Shown: piece after piece, positions 15,420 to 24,148 of the stretch | Position numbering within the stretch: position 1 is the first letter of the stretch | How the letters are laid out: every line of letters begins with the position of its first letter | Assembly: GCA_903843125.1 (NCBI GenBank) | Contig: CAIMOR010000122.1 | Coordinates: forward strand, 1-40,428 | Reading direction: 5' to 3' | Source of the DNA: an uncultured Rhodospirillales bacterium | GTDB taxonomy: Bacteria > Pseudomonadota > Alphaproteobacteria > Acetobacterales > Acetobacteraceae | DNA: 40,428 nucleotides | Made by a program: the position numbers and the translations under genes | The notes under the pieces: generated by a model | Seen by the model: the letters and a program-made list of their open reading frames with translations, nothing else | The model's database searches: none | Told to the model about the DNA's origin: nothing

Positions 15420-16556
15420 ATGCGGGACGATATCGCACAGCGCCAGGCGAAGGCGATGGTGGCGGCCGGGCTGGACGCCATGGTGTCCTGCTCGCCGGAG
15501 AATTTCGCCTATGTGACCGGCTTCGTCGTGCCGTCGCAGCCGCTGATCCGGCATCGGCACGCCATGGCCATTGTGCAGGCCAGCGGCGCTGTGGCGCTGT
15601 TCGGCGTGGACATGGAGAGCAGCACCATCGCGCGGCACGCGCCGGGTGTGCCGACGCGCATTTGGGCGGAGTTTTCCGACGACGCCATGCTGGTGCTGGC
15701 GGCGCAACTGAGCGACCTGGGGCTGGCACGCGGGCGGATCGGCATTGAGCTGGACTACCTGCCGGCCGGGGATTTCATGCGGCTGCAGGCGGCGCTGCCG
15801 GGCGCCACGTTCAGCGCTTGCGAGGGCATTCTGGCGCGACTGCGGCAGTTGAAGACGCCCGATGAGCAGGCGCTGCTGAGCCGGCTGTCACGCATTGCCG
15901 ACCAGGCGATAACGGATGCGATCGGCGCGGTGAAGGCCGGCGATACCGAGATGGATATCGCCGCCCACCTGACGCGCAACGTGTATGAACTCGGCGCCGA
16001 ACACTTCAAGCTGATGATCGTGGCGACCGGTGAGCGCAGCCAGTTGCCGAATGTAGGGCCGACCGACCGCAAGCTGGTGCGGGGCGATGTCTGCCGGGTG
16101 GAGATTTTTGCGGTCATCGGCGGTTATCAGGCTGGCGTGTGCCGAACCGCCGTGGTGCAGGAAGCTCCGCCGATGGCTGCAGAGATCTGGGCGCATCTGG
16201 TGGCGTGCAAGTACCAGATTCTGCAGATGGTGAAGCCAGGGGCTTCGTGCCGCGCAATCTATGATGCCTTCATCGCCAAGCTGGACGAGATGAAGCTGCC
16301 GCCGATTTCCTTTGTCGGGCATGGCATCGGGTTGCACCTGCATGAGGACCCGTACCTCGGCGTCACGCCCATCCTCGGCAAGCCGGGCAGCGATGCGGTG
16401 CTGGAGGCTGGGATGGTGCTGGGGTTTGAGCCGCTGTGCTACCGCACCGGCTATGGCTACGGCATGCAGAACAAGGACATGCTGCTGGTGACCGAGAATG
16501 GCGCCGAGCTGATCTCGGACTACGCCGATACCGACAGGCTGCTGGTCATCCGGTAG
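15420..16556 (+). CDS. M24-family hydrolase with degenerate metal site (copy 1), creatinase-like
   Basis: The M24 'pita-bread' fold includes Xaa-Pro dipeptidases, which need two metals, and creatinase, which works without metal by cleaving a C-N bond. The 378-residue protein has an N-terminal creatinase-type domain (1-140) and a C-terminal M24 domain. The five metal ligands are mostly lost: the first Asp is E228 (CRVEIF), the second is G239 (AGVCRT), His is kept (H301, VGHGIG), the first Glu is kept (E337, GFEP), and the last is K352 (QNKDM). It is therefore more likely a metal-free or non-peptidase C-N hydrolase than an aminopeptidase. It ends the dpaA-like operon; its stop directly abuts the stop of the convergent TctA gene. 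Confidence 0.85.
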   Translation: MRDDIAQRQAKAMVAAGLDAMVSCSPENFAYVTGFVVPSQPLIRHRHAMAIVQASGAVALFGVDMESSTIARHAPGVPTRIWAEFSDDAMLVLAAQLSDLGLARGRIGIELDYLPAGDFMRLQAALPGATFSACEGILARLRQLKTPDEQALLSRLSRIADQAITDAIGAVKAGDTEMDIAAHLTRNVYELGAEHFKLMIVATGERSQLPNVGPTDRKLVRGDVCRVEIFAVIGGYQAGVCRTAVVQEAPPMAAEIWAHLVACKYQILQMVKPGASCRAIYDAFIAKLDEMKLPPISFVGHGIGLHLHEDPYLGVTPILGKPGSDAVLEAGMVLGFEPLCYRTGYGYGMQNKDMLLVTENGAELISDYADTDRLLVIR

Positions 16557-18059
16557 CTACTCACGGAACGCTTCCTGACGGCCGCGGCGGATGCTGGGCA
16601 GCAGCACGGCGGCCAGCAGCAGCGCGGCCGCAACCAGGAAGGCCAGGCTGATCGGGCGGTGCAGGAAGACCATCGCATCGCCATCCGACAGTACCATGGC
16701 GCGGCGGAAATTTTCCTCCAGCAGGGGGCCGAGTACGAGGCCGAGCATGAGTGGTGCCGGCTCGCAGTCCAGCTTGCGGAAGACGTAGCCGAGCACGCCG
16801 AAGATCGCCATGAGCACGACATCGCCGGTGCTGCTGTCCACCGTGTAGGTGCCGACCGCGCAGAACACGATGATGGCAGGGAACAGGAAGGCATAGGGCA
16901 CCTGCAGCAGCTTCACCCAGATGCCGATCAGCGGCAGGTTGAGGATGACCAGGATGACGTTGCCCACCGCCATGCTGGCGATCATGCCCCAGAACAGCTC
17001 TGGCTGCTTGGTGATGATGGAGGGGCCCGGTTGGATTCCGTGCACCATCATGGCGCCGACCATCAGCGCCATCAGCGCGTTGGGTGGAATGCCGAGGCAG
17101 AGCATGGGAATGAAGCAGCTCTGCGTCGCCGCATTGTTGGCGGCTTCCGGCGCTGCCACGCCTTCCACCGCGCCCTGGCCGAAGCGCGAGGGGTCACGCG
17201 CCACTTTCTTTTCCACGCTGTAGGCGCTGAAGGCGGCGATGGTCGGGCCGCCGCCGGGCAGGATGCCGAAGGCCGCGCCGATGACGGTGCCGCGGACCAT
17301 CGCGGGGAAGGCCTGCCACAGCACGGCGCGGGAGGGCCAGAGGCTGCCGACCTTCTTGGCGATGGCGGTGCGGCCGGCCATGCTTTCCAGGTTCACCATG
17401 ATCTCGGCCAGGCCGAACAGGCCCATGGAGATCGGCACGAAGCCGAGGCCATCGGCCAGCATGTCGAGGCCCATGGTGAGGCGGTAATCGCCGCTGGCAA
17501 CATCGGTGCCGACCGTGCCGAGCAGCAGGCCGAACAGGATCATCAGCAGCGCCTTCAGCACCGAGCCATGCGCCATGACCACGGCGGAGACCAGGCCGAG
17601 CAGCATGACCGAGACGTAGTCGGCGGATTGGAACAGCAGCGCCACATCGGCCAGCGGCGGACCCGCGGCGGCGATCAGCAGCGTGGTTGCCATGCCGGCG
17701 ACGACCGAACCGATGGCGGCGATGGCGAGCGCAGTGCCGGCCTGGCCTTTAAGTGCCATGGCGTAGCCGTCCAGGCAGGTGACGACCGAGGAGGTTTCGC
17801 CGGGCAACCGGGCGAGGATGGCGGTGGTACTGCCGCCGTACTGCGCGCCGTAGAACACGCCGGCCAGCATGATCAGCGCGCCGGTCGGGTCCAGCGCGAA
17901 GGTGAAGGGCAGCAGCATGGCCACGGTGGGCAGCGGGCCGATGCCGGGCAGCACGCCGATGGCGGTGCCGAGGACGCAGCCGATGAAGCAGAGCCCGATA
18001 TTCTGCAGGCTCAGTGCCACGCCGAAGCCCATGGCCAGGTTGCTGATCAGGTCATGCAT
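16557..18059 (-). CDS. tctA: Tripartite tricarboxylate transporter permease, TctA family
   Basis: TctA is the large membrane subunit of the tripartite tricarboxylate-type transporter, driven by an ion gradient and fed by a periplasmic Bug receptor. The 500-residue protein is very hydrophobic with about ten to twelve membrane segments and two copies of the family loop: GVLPGIGPLPT (about 35-45) and GILPGGGPTIAAF (about 270). The ATG at 18059 is three bases after the TctB stop. It is last in the operon OpDH-Bug-Bug-TctB-TctA, so the substrate is probably a carboxylate handled by the island's enzymes. Convergent with the M24 gene with no terminator between. Confidence 0.93.
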   Translation of the reverse strand: MHDLISNLAMGFGVALSLQNIGLCFIGCVLGTAIGVLPGIGPLPTVAMLLPFTFALDPTGALIMLAGVFYGAQYGGSTTAILARLPGETSSVVTCLDGYAMALKGQAGTALAIAAIGSVVAGMATTLLIAAAGPPLADVALLFQSADYVSVMLLGLVSAVVMAHGSVLKALLMILFGLLLGTVGTDVASGDYRLTMGLDMLADGLGFVPISMGLFGLAEIMVNLESMAGRTAIAKKVGSLWPSRAVLWQAFPAMVRGTVIGAAFGILPGGGPTIAAFSAYSVEKKVARDPSRFGQGAVEGVAAPEAANNAATQSCFIPMLCLGIPPNALMALMVGAMMVHGIQPGPSIITKQPELFWGMIASMAVGNVILVILNLPLIGIWVKLLQVPYAFLFPAIIVFCAVGTYTVDSSTGDVVLMAIFGVLGYVFRKLDCEPAPLMLGLVLGPLLEENFRRAMVLSDGDAMVFLHRPISLAFLVAAALLLAAVLLPSIRRGRQEAFRE

Positions 18060-18062
18060 CGG

Positions 18063-18470
18063 TCAGATCCGCGGCCAGATGCGCAAAGGCAGGCCGAGCG
18101 CGAAGATGAAGAGGGCAATGTTCATCAACACCAGCACGCCGGCCAGCATCGCGGCGCGCCAGATGTTCAGCAGGCGGCCGGCCAGGCTGGCAATGAGGGC
18201 CACGGCGAAGAGCGTGATGGCGAAGCCGGCGATATCCAGCAGCGCGGCGAAGACCACGGCGCTGGCGCTCACCATCAGCAGCGGCCACCAGTGCCAGGCT
18301 TCCGGCAGCTCACCCTTGCGCAGCAGGCCGGCCAACGCGGTGAGGCAGCCCAGTGCGATGATAAGCGCGCAGACCAGGCGAGGGTAGAAGCCGGCCTCCA
18401 TGGCGCCGGCGGTGCCGGATTCCAGCGGCATCGCCAGCATCAGGCCGCCGGCACCGATGCCGATGAACAT
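18063..18470 (-). CDS. tctB: Tripartite tricarboxylate transporter small subunit, TctB family
   Basis: TctB is the small membrane subunit with about four membrane segments. From the ATG at 18470 the protein is 135 residues with hydrophobic segments near 3-18, 32-50, 60-85 and 100-128. The true start is probably upstream: the same frame continues back with L-S-L-R-P-N-K-D-L-L-T-G, which resembles the usual TctB N-terminus, up to the stop of the preceding gene, but contains no ATG, GTG or TTG. A CTG overlapping that stop (18509) or CTG 18503 may be used. I give the ATG coordinates as the conservative choice. Confidence 0.85.
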   Translation of the reverse strand: MFIGIGAGGLMLAMPLESGTAGAMEAGFYPRLVCALIIALGCLTALAGLLRKGELPEAWHWWPLLMVSASAVVFAALLDIAGFAITLFAVALIASLAGRLLNIWRAAMLAGVLVLMNIALFIFALGLPLRIWPRI

Positions 18471-18505
18471 CAGGCCGGTCAGCAGGTCCTTGTTGGGGCG
18501 CAGGC

Positions 18506-19468
18506 TCAGTGCTTGCGCGCCTTGACCAGGCCGGCTTCGTCCAGGATGCCGTAGAGCAGCGCGTCGTCGGCGCGCCAGCGGGCCAGGGTTCTTGCGGCGT
18601 TGCCTGGCTGGATGGTGAAGCCCGCGGTGCGCGCGCGGGTGGCGAATTCCTCGGTACGCATGGCAGCAAGCAGTCCGTCCTGCAGTATCTTGAGGCGGTC
18701 TGCCGGGATGCCCTTGGGGCCGGCGATGCAGCGCCAGGAACCGACATCCACGTCGAAGCCCTGTTCCTTGAAGGTGGGGATCTCGGGCGCCATGAAGTGT
18801 CGCTCGGGCGAGGAGACGCCGAGGATTTTCAGCTTGCCCTCGCGGTGGTATTCGATGGTGTCGGGAATCGCAACGGTGGCGGTGTCGACCTCGCCGCCCA
18901 GCAGCGCCGTGACCGTCGGGGCGTAGCCGGCATAGGGCACCTTCTGGATGCGGAAGTTCATCATCTTCTCGTAGCTGGCCACCGCCAGGAAGCTGGCGCC
19001 GCCCGGTTGGTCGTTGCCGTTCTTGATCTTGCCGGGGTTGGCGCGGGCGCGGGCCACGAAGTCGGCCAGCGAGGTGATGCCGCTGGCCTTGCTGGCCTGG
19101 ATGGCGCTGGGGTCGGAGCCGAAGAAGGCCAGCGGCTCCAACTCGTCGATGGTGTTCGCATTGGCGTTCAGGTAGGGCGCGGCGACGCCGGCGGTGCTGA
19201 ACATGCCGAAGGTCAGGCCATCCGGCCGCGCATTGACGATGGCGCGGTGACCGATGGCGCCGGCGGCACCAGGGCGGTTGTCCACCACCACCGGCACGCC
19301 GAACTGCTTGGAGGCGGCCTCGGCGACCAGGCGCATGGCGATGTCGCTGCCACCGCCGGCGGGCCAGGCGACGATCAGCGTCATCGGCCCGCCCGGGAAG
19401 GACTGGGCGTGCACGGCGGGCGCGGCCAAGGCGGTGCCGCCGATCAGCAGCAGATGGCGTCGGAGCAT
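18506..19468 (-). CDS. Bug-family (TctC) periplasmic solute receptor 1
   Basis: Bug proteins capture small organic acids in the periplasm for the TctAB permease or for sensing. The 320-residue protein has a cleavable signal peptide (1-21, RRH start, hydrophobic core, A-V-H-A end) and the mature N-terminus typical for Bug, MTLIVAWPAGGGSD, followed by VVVDNRPGAAG and VPYAGYAPTVTALLGG. It begins one base after the stop of the second receptor gene, with which it is clearly paralogous, and overlaps or abuts tctB. Two receptors with one permease suggest either a broad substrate range or one receptor serving sensing. Confidence 0.92.
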   Translation of the reverse strand: MLRRHLLLIGGTALAAPAVHAQSFPGGPMTLIVAWPAGGGSDIAMRLVAEAASKQFGVPVVVDNRPGAAGAIGHRAIVNARPDGLTFGMFSTAGVAAPYLNANANTIDELEPLAFFGSDPSAIQASKASGITSLADFVARARANPGKIKNGNDQPGGASFLAVASYEKMMNFRIQKVPYAGYAPTVTALLGGEVDTATVAIPDTIEYHREGKLKILGVSSPERHFMAPEIPTFKEQGFDVDVGSWRCIAGPKGIPADRLKILQDGLLAAMRTEEFATRARTAGFTIQPGNAARTLARWRADDALLYGILDEAGLVKARKH

Positions 19469-19469
19469 G

Positions 19470-20444
19470 TCAGGTCCCCTGTTTGCGGCGGGCCTTGACC
19501 AGGCCCAGTTCGTCCATGATCGGGTAGATGCTGGTATCGGATTCAGCCCAGGCAGCGGCGGTGCGGGTGTGGTCGCCCGGCGTGACGGCGAAGCCGGCGT
19601 GGCGGGCGCGGGCCTGGAAATCGGAGTCCTTGAAGACGGCCAGCAGGCTGTCCCGCAGGACCGCAAGGCGGTCCGGCGGGATGCCGACCGGGGCGGCGAT
19701 GCTGCGCCAACCGCCGATGACCACGTCGTGGCCGAGTTCGCGGAAGGTCGGGACGTCCGGCGCCATGAAGTGGCGGTCCGTGCCGGAGACGGCGAGCAGG
19801 CGCAGCCGCCCGGCATTGTGGTGCTCGATCACGTCCGGCACCGGAACGCTGGCGCTGTCGATCTCGCCGGAGAGCAGGGCGGTGACGGTGGGCGCGTAGC
19901 CGGCATAGGCCACCTTGGTGACGTGGATATCCAGCCGGCGTTCGTAGTAGGCCATATAGAGGAAGGAGGCGCCGGGCGCCGGGTTGCCGCCGTTGCGCAG
20001 CTTGCCCGGCGCGGCCTTGGCGCGGGCGATGTAGTCAGCCAGCGTGGTGATGCCGGTGCCGGGATGCACCTGGAGCGAGCCGGGTTCCTCGCCGAAGAAG
20101 CCGAGCGGTTCGAATTCCGACAGCGCCGGCGCATTGGCGTTGCCGTACTGCGCAGTGATGGCGTCCTGCGAGAACATGCCGATGGTCTGGCCATCCGGCC
20201 GCGCGGTGGCGATGGCGCGGTGGCCGATGGTGCCGGCGGCGCCAGGGCGGTTCTCCACCAGCACCGGGACGCTCAGCCGGCGGCTCAGCGCCTCGGCCAC
20301 CAGGCGCATGCTGACATCGCTGCCGCCGCCGGCCGGCCAGGCAACGATGAGCGTGATCGGGCCGTCCGGAAACCCGGCGGCGCGGGCCAGGCGTGGTGTC
20401 GCCAGGGCGGCCGCGGAGAGCGCGAGGATGGAACGCCGGTGCAT
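19470..20444 (-). CDS. Bug-family (TctC) periplasmic solute receptor 2
   Basis: This is a second 324-residue solute receptor with signal peptide 1-22 (HRRSILALSAAALATP, A-R-A end). The mature part repeats the landmarks of receptor 1: ITLIVAWPAGGGSD, VLVENRPGAAGTIGHRAIA, VAYAGYAPTVTALLSG. The ATG at 20444 is chosen because it starts the signal peptide; the longer frame upstream lacks a signal. It lies 48 bases after the opine-dehydrogenase-like gene, in the same direction. The pair probably arose by tandem duplication. Confidence 0.92.
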   Translation of the reverse strand: MHRRSILALSAAALATPRLARAAGFPDGPITLIVAWPAGGGSDVSMRLVAEALSRRLSVPVLVENRPGAAGTIGHRAIATARPDGQTIGMFSQDAITAQYGNANAPALSEFEPLGFFGEEPGSLQVHPGTGITTLADYIARAKAAPGKLRNGGNPAPGASFLYMAYYERRLDIHVTKVAYAGYAPTVTALLSGEIDSASVPVPDVIEHHNAGRLRLLAVSGTDRHFMAPDVPTFRELGHDVVIGGWRSIAAPVGIPPDRLAVLRDSLLAVFKDSDFQARARHAGFAVTPGDHTRTAAAWAESDTSIYPIMDELGLVKARRKQGT

Positions 20445-20492
20445 CAGGTTGCTCCGCTGGTCGCTTCGACGGACGCTTCGCAAGAAATGTGC

Positions 20493-21608
20493 CTAGGGGG
20501 CATCAGGGTAGCCTTGTTCGAGCAGTTGCACGGCCGCGGCGGCGCTCAGGCCGGCGAGGCCGACGCGGTCCAGTGTCAGCCCGCTGGCGCGATAGTCCTG
20601 TCCGGTGGCGAGGCAGGCCAGGTGGACCAGGTGGTCGATGCCGGGCGTGGCGACGCCGGCCAGGCGCGCCAGGTTTGCGAGCAGCACCAGGCCGAAGGGG
20701 ACGTCTTCCTCCAGGAAGCGGTGGTTGAGGCTGGTTGGGGCGCGGATCCAGCGGTCCGGCGCCGACTGGTGGAAGGCTTCGTAGGCCAGCCCCGTCTCGC
20801 GCGCCGCGGCCGTGGTGTAGCCGATGCGGTGGAAATGCTCGACGAAGGGCAGCACCTCGACACAGAAGGCGGCGCCGATGGCGCGACGCTCAAGGTCCAG
20901 CGAGTCGATGACCCGGCCAACCGCGGGGCTGATGCCGTCGTAGTAGTGGTGGTAGTCGCCCTGCGTGGCCTCGATGCGGCCGGCATTCATCAGCGTGGCC
21001 GGCGGATGGTGGATGGCGTTGGTGTAGGGGAACACGGTTTCCAGCAGATGCCGATGCGGCGCGATGGCGGGAAACACCGGGGCAAGGCGGGCGGCCAATT
21101 CCGCGGTGCGGTGACCGGGGAAGGCGGCGAAGGGCAGCCGGCGCGCGGCCTGGGTGATGCGCACGGCGGCGGGGCCGGACTTGCGCGCGATGTAGGGCAG
21201 GGTGGCGGTGTCGCCGAACGGGATTACCGCCTTGCCGTGACGGCGCAGCACGTTGGGGATCAGCAGCAACGTATGTCCGGGCGCGGCAAGTAGCATCTGT
21301 TGCGGCACCAGGTGCGGTGCGACGGTTTCCGCCATGCTCGCATGGGCGTGGGTCGGGCCCATCAGGATGACGAGGTCGGCGCCTGCCATGGCTGCCGCGG
21401 CGCTGTTGGTGATGAGCGCGAGCGGGACGAAGTCCTCCGCTTCATCGGCGGCAAGGGTTATGCCGCCGGCCTGGCGGATCGGCTCGATGGTGCCGGGACT
21501 GCGGCCGTAGAGGCGTACCTCGAAGCCGCGCTGGGTCAGGTCCGCGCTGGCGGCGCAACCGCCATGGCCGGCGCCGATGACGGCGATGCTGCGGATGGCT
21601 GCGGTCAC
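20493..21608 (-). CDS. Octopine/nopaline (opine) dehydrogenase family protein 1
   Basis: Opine dehydrogenases join a keto acid to an amino group through an imine and reduce it with NAD(P)H, or run the reverse oxidative cleavage. The 371-residue protein has the N-terminal Rossmann motif G12-A-G-H-G-G17 and a C-terminal helical domain with the N-x-x-x-H-P type motif (TNAIHHPP) giving the probable catalytic H201. The GTG at 21608 is preceded by GGAG at eight bases; a longer upstream frame is not conserved. It leads the transporter operon, preceded by a TGTGATCACA site. It is divergent from a second, related opine dehydrogenase gene, so uptake and C-N bond chemistry are co-regulated. Confidence 0.88.
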   Translation of the reverse strand: MTAAIRSIAVIGAGHGGCAASADLTQRGFEVRLYGRSPGTIEPIRQAGGITLAADEAEDFVPLALITNSAAAAMAGADLVILMGPTHAHASMAETVAPHLVPQQMLLAAPGHTLLLIPNVLRRHGKAVIPFGDTATLPYIARKSGPAAVRITQAARRLPFAAFPGHRTAELAARLAPVFPAIAPHRHLLETVFPYTNAIHHPPATLMNAGRIEATQGDYHHYYDGISPAVGRVIDSLDLERRAIGAAFCVEVLPFVEHFHRIGYTTAAARETGLAYEAFHQSAPDRWIRAPTSLNHRFLEEDVPFGLVLLANLARLAGVATPGIDHLVHLACLATGQDYRASGLTLDRVGLAGLSAAAAVQLLEQGYPDAP

Positions 21609-21653
21609 ACCGGCTCTCCTGCGGCGCACGGGCGGGGGTCGCGCCTGGCCAGA

Positions 21654-21663
21654 TGTGATCACA
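21654..21663. promoter_or_regulatory. GntR-type operator TGTGATCACA, site 3
   Basis: A perfect palindrome 46 bases upstream of the opine dehydrogenase 1 start. On the minus strand a -35-like TTGCAA (21682-21677) and a -10-like TCACAT (21658-21653) with an 18-base spacer overlap the site, again fitting repression of the operon leading into the Tct transporter. Confidence 0.72.
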
Positions 21664-21868
21664 GTGACGCAGCGGATTGCAAGCGGGATGGGCGGCCAGC
21701 CCGGTGGCGCCGCGCTTGGTCTGCCCGTTCGCTGTGCAGGCCGAGGCCGCGCAGGGCGATAAGCGGGCGGCACGCGAGCATGGCCTGGCGGCGGTGGCGT
21801 GGCGGGGCATGACGCGAGCGGATGGACGGTTGACAGCGGGGCTTGGGCGAACGGAAGCTGTTCGTCGG

Positions 21869-21878
21869 TGTGATCACT
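21869..21878. promoter_or_regulatory. GntR-type operator, site 4 (TGTGATCACT)
   Basis: Nine of ten bases match the palindrome. It ends 21 bases before the GTG start of opine dehydrogenase 2. A perfect TTGACA (21830-21835) lies upstream, without a good -10, so the site is probably near or just after the transcription start. Together with site 3 it brackets the shared divergent promoter region. Confidence 0.65.
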
Positions 21879-21899
21879 GCGGGTGAATGGAGGCGCTTG

Positions 21900-23030
21900 G
21901 TGGCTGGTGCTGCGACCATGGGCAACGGGTCGGTCGGATGTGTCGCGGTACTAGGCGCGGGACATGGCGGCTGCGCCGCCGCCGCCGACCTGATGCTGCG
22001 CGGCTTCCGCATTCGGCTGCATGCGCGCAGCGCGGCGCGGCTGGCACCGTTGCGGGCGCGCGGCGGCATCGAGGCGCACGGCGTGCAAACCGGCTTCGTG
22101 ACCCCGGAGGTGATGACGACGGACCTGGCCGAGGCGATCGACGGCGCTGACCTGATCATGCTGGTGGTGCCTTCCGTGGCGCACAGCTTCTACGCTGCCG
22201 GCCTGGCGCCGCTGCTGGATGGCCGCGTGCCGGTAATGCTGAACCCCGGGCACACCGGCGGCGGGCTGCATTTTCTGTCAGACCTGCGGGCGGCGGGCTA
22301 CACGGATGCGCTGCCGCTGTGCGAGACGGTTTCGCTGACCTACATCACCCGCATGGAGGGGCCGGCCAAGGTCGGCATCTACAGCTATGCGAAGCAGCTG
22401 CGCTTTGCCGCGCTGCCGGCAAGCCGGACGGCCGAGCTGTTCGCGCTGGTGCAGCCGCTGTATCCGGGCATCCGCGCTGCGGCGAACGCGCTTGAATCGG
22501 CGCTTGGCAACGTCAACGCGGTGTTTCACCCGCCGGGCATGCTGATGAACGCCGGCTGGATCGAGAGCACCGGCGGCGATTTCCTGTTCTACAACCAGGG
22601 CATCACGCCGGCCGTCGCTCGCGTGACGGCTGCGGTGGATGCGGAGCGGATGGCGGTGGCGGCGGCGCTGGGCGTTCCGGCGATACCCTTCCTGCAGACC
22701 TTCTTCGAGTTTGGCGCAACAACCGCTGAAGCGTATGCGAGTGGCGACATCGCCCGGGCCTGCCGCGAGAGTGCGCCGAACGCGACGATCAAGTCGCCGA
22801 AGTCGCTGGATGACCGCTACATCCACGAGGATGTCGGCACCGGCCTGGTGCCGATGGCCGCGCTGGGCCGCGTGGCCGGCGTGCCGACGCCCACGATGGA
22901 TGCGCTGGTGCACCTGGCCAGCCTGGCGCTCGGCGTCGATTTCAACCAGGCCGGGCTGACGCTGGAAAAGCTGGGTGTCGCCGGCATGACGCCTGCACAG
23001 CTGCTGCGCTTTGTCGAGGAGACTGCCTGA
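21900..23030 (+). CDS. Octopine/nopaline (opine) dehydrogenase family protein 2
   Basis: This 376-residue paralog of the divergent gene carries the Rossmann motif G19-A-G-H-G-G24 and the catalytic-type histidine H210 in VNAVFHPP, followed by MLMNAGWIE as in protein 1 (TLMNAGRIE). I chose GTG 21900 because GGAGG lies six bases upstream; TTG 21897 and ATG 21918 are alternatives. It starts a four-gene operon (opine dehydrogenase, M24, enolase superfamily, luciferase-like) whose stop and start codons overlap, here as TGATG with the M24 gene. With the M24 hydrolase it suggests oxidative or hydrolytic opening of a secondary amine. Confidence 0.88.
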   Translation: MAGAATMGNGSVGCVAVLGAGHGGCAAAADLMLRGFRIRLHARSAARLAPLRARGGIEAHGVQTGFVTPEVMTTDLAEAIDGADLIMLVVPSVAHSFYAAGLAPLLDGRVPVMLNPGHTGGGLHFLSDLRAAGYTDALPLCETVSLTYITRMEGPAKVGIYSYAKQLRFAALPASRTAELFALVQPLYPGIRAAANALESALGNVNAVFHPPGMLMNAGWIESTGGDFLFYNQGITPAVARVTAAVDAERMAVAAALGVPAIPFLQTFFEFGATTAEAYASGDIARACRESAPNATIKSPKSLDDRYIHEDVGTGLVPMAALGRVAGVPTPTMDALVHLASLALGVDFNQAGLTLEKLGVAGMTPAQLLRFVEETA

Positions 23031-24148
23031 TGGAACACGAGGTCTTCACCAAGCTGCGCACCGCGGCCCGGGCAGCGGGATTCGATGCACTTGTTGCTTT
23101 CTCGCCGGACAATGTCACCTACACGTCCGGCTTTCAGGTGCCGAGCCAGTTGAGCAACCGGTTCCGCCGAACCATCAGCGTGCTGGCGGGCGACAGCTTC
23201 GCGGCCGAGCTGGTGGTGAACGTGGAGGAGAACCTGGCGCGGCAACGCTCCCGCTTCGGCGATATCCGCAGCTACAACCAGTTCACGCAGGACCCGGCCG
23301 ATGTGCTGGCTGACATGCTGCTGGAAGCGGGCGTTGGCGAGGGCCGCATTGGCATTGAACTGGACTACATGCCGGCCCAGGATTTCGTGCGATTGCGCGA
23401 ACGGTTGCCGAAGGCGGTGCTGCTGCCGTGCCGCGAGCTGTATTTCGCCACGCGGATGATCAAGACCGCTGAGGAGATCGCCATCCTCAAGCGGGTTGGA
23501 GCGCTGACCGACCGCATTGCCGGCGAGGTGCTGGCCGAGGTGCGGCCAGGGATGACCGAGAAGGCGGTGAGCCAGATGGTGGCGAGCCGGATGATGGATG
23601 GCGGCTGCGATGGGCTGAAATGCCAGGTCGGCTCCGGCGTTCGCAGCGGGATCACCAACTGCTCGCCGACCGCGAAGCAGATCGAGCGCGGTGACGTGGT
23701 GCGCCTGGAGATCCTCGGCGACATGGGCGGCTACCGCAGCAACGTTACTCGGACCGCCGTGGTGGGCAAGCCGACCGACGAGATGCTGCGCACCTGGGAG
23801 GTGATGATCGGCGCGCGCGACCTGTGCAAGACGATGCTGAAGCCGGGATCGCCGGTGCCGGCGCTGTACCAGGCGTACGTGGACTATCTGCGGGCGCGGG
23901 GCATTGAGCCTACTCTGAAATTCCTCGGGCACGGCATCGGCCAGACCATCCACGAGGAGCCCTATATCACGGATACGCGGACCGTTGCGCTGCAACCCAA
24001 TGTGACGATGACGATGGAGCCGCTCTACATGATCCCCGGCCGCATGGGTTTCCATGTGGAGGACATGTACCTGATCACCGAAACCGGCTTCGAGCCGATC
24101 ACCGGACTGCTGTCCCCGAACGACCAGCTGATCGAGATCGGCGCATGA
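23030..24148 (+). CDS. M24-family hydrolase with altered metal ligands (copy 2)
   Basis: This is a 372-residue paralog of the M24 protein at 15420, with the same N-terminal domain landmarks (SPDNVTY-TSGFQVPSQ, IGIELDYMPA). In the catalytic domain the first metal Asp is replaced by E227 (VRLEIL) and the second by N238 (RSNVTRT), while H301 (LGHGIG), E330 (MEPLY) and E344 (HVEDM) are kept. It keeps one more ligand than copy 1. It may bind a single metal or act like creatinase. The ATG overlaps the upstream stop by one base, and the gene ends in a four-base overlap with the enolase-superfamily gene, so tight co-expression is likely. Confidence 0.86.
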   Translation: MEHEVFTKLRTAARAAGFDALVAFSPDNVTYTSGFQVPSQLSNRFRRTISVLAGDSFAAELVVNVEENLARQRSRFGDIRSYNQFTQDPADVLADMLLEAGVGEGRIGIELDYMPAQDFVRLRERLPKAVLLPCRELYFATRMIKTAEEIAILKRVGALTDRIAGEVLAEVRPGMTEKAVSQMVASRMMDGGCDGLKCQVGSGVRSGITNCSPTAKQIERGDVVRLEILGDMGGYRSNVTRTAVVGKPTDEMLRTWEVMIGARDLCKTMLKPGSPVPALYQAYVDYLRARGIEPTLKFLGHGIGQTIHEEPYITDTRTVALQPNVTMTMEPLYMIPGRMGFHVEDMYLITETGFEPITGLLSPNDQLIEIGA

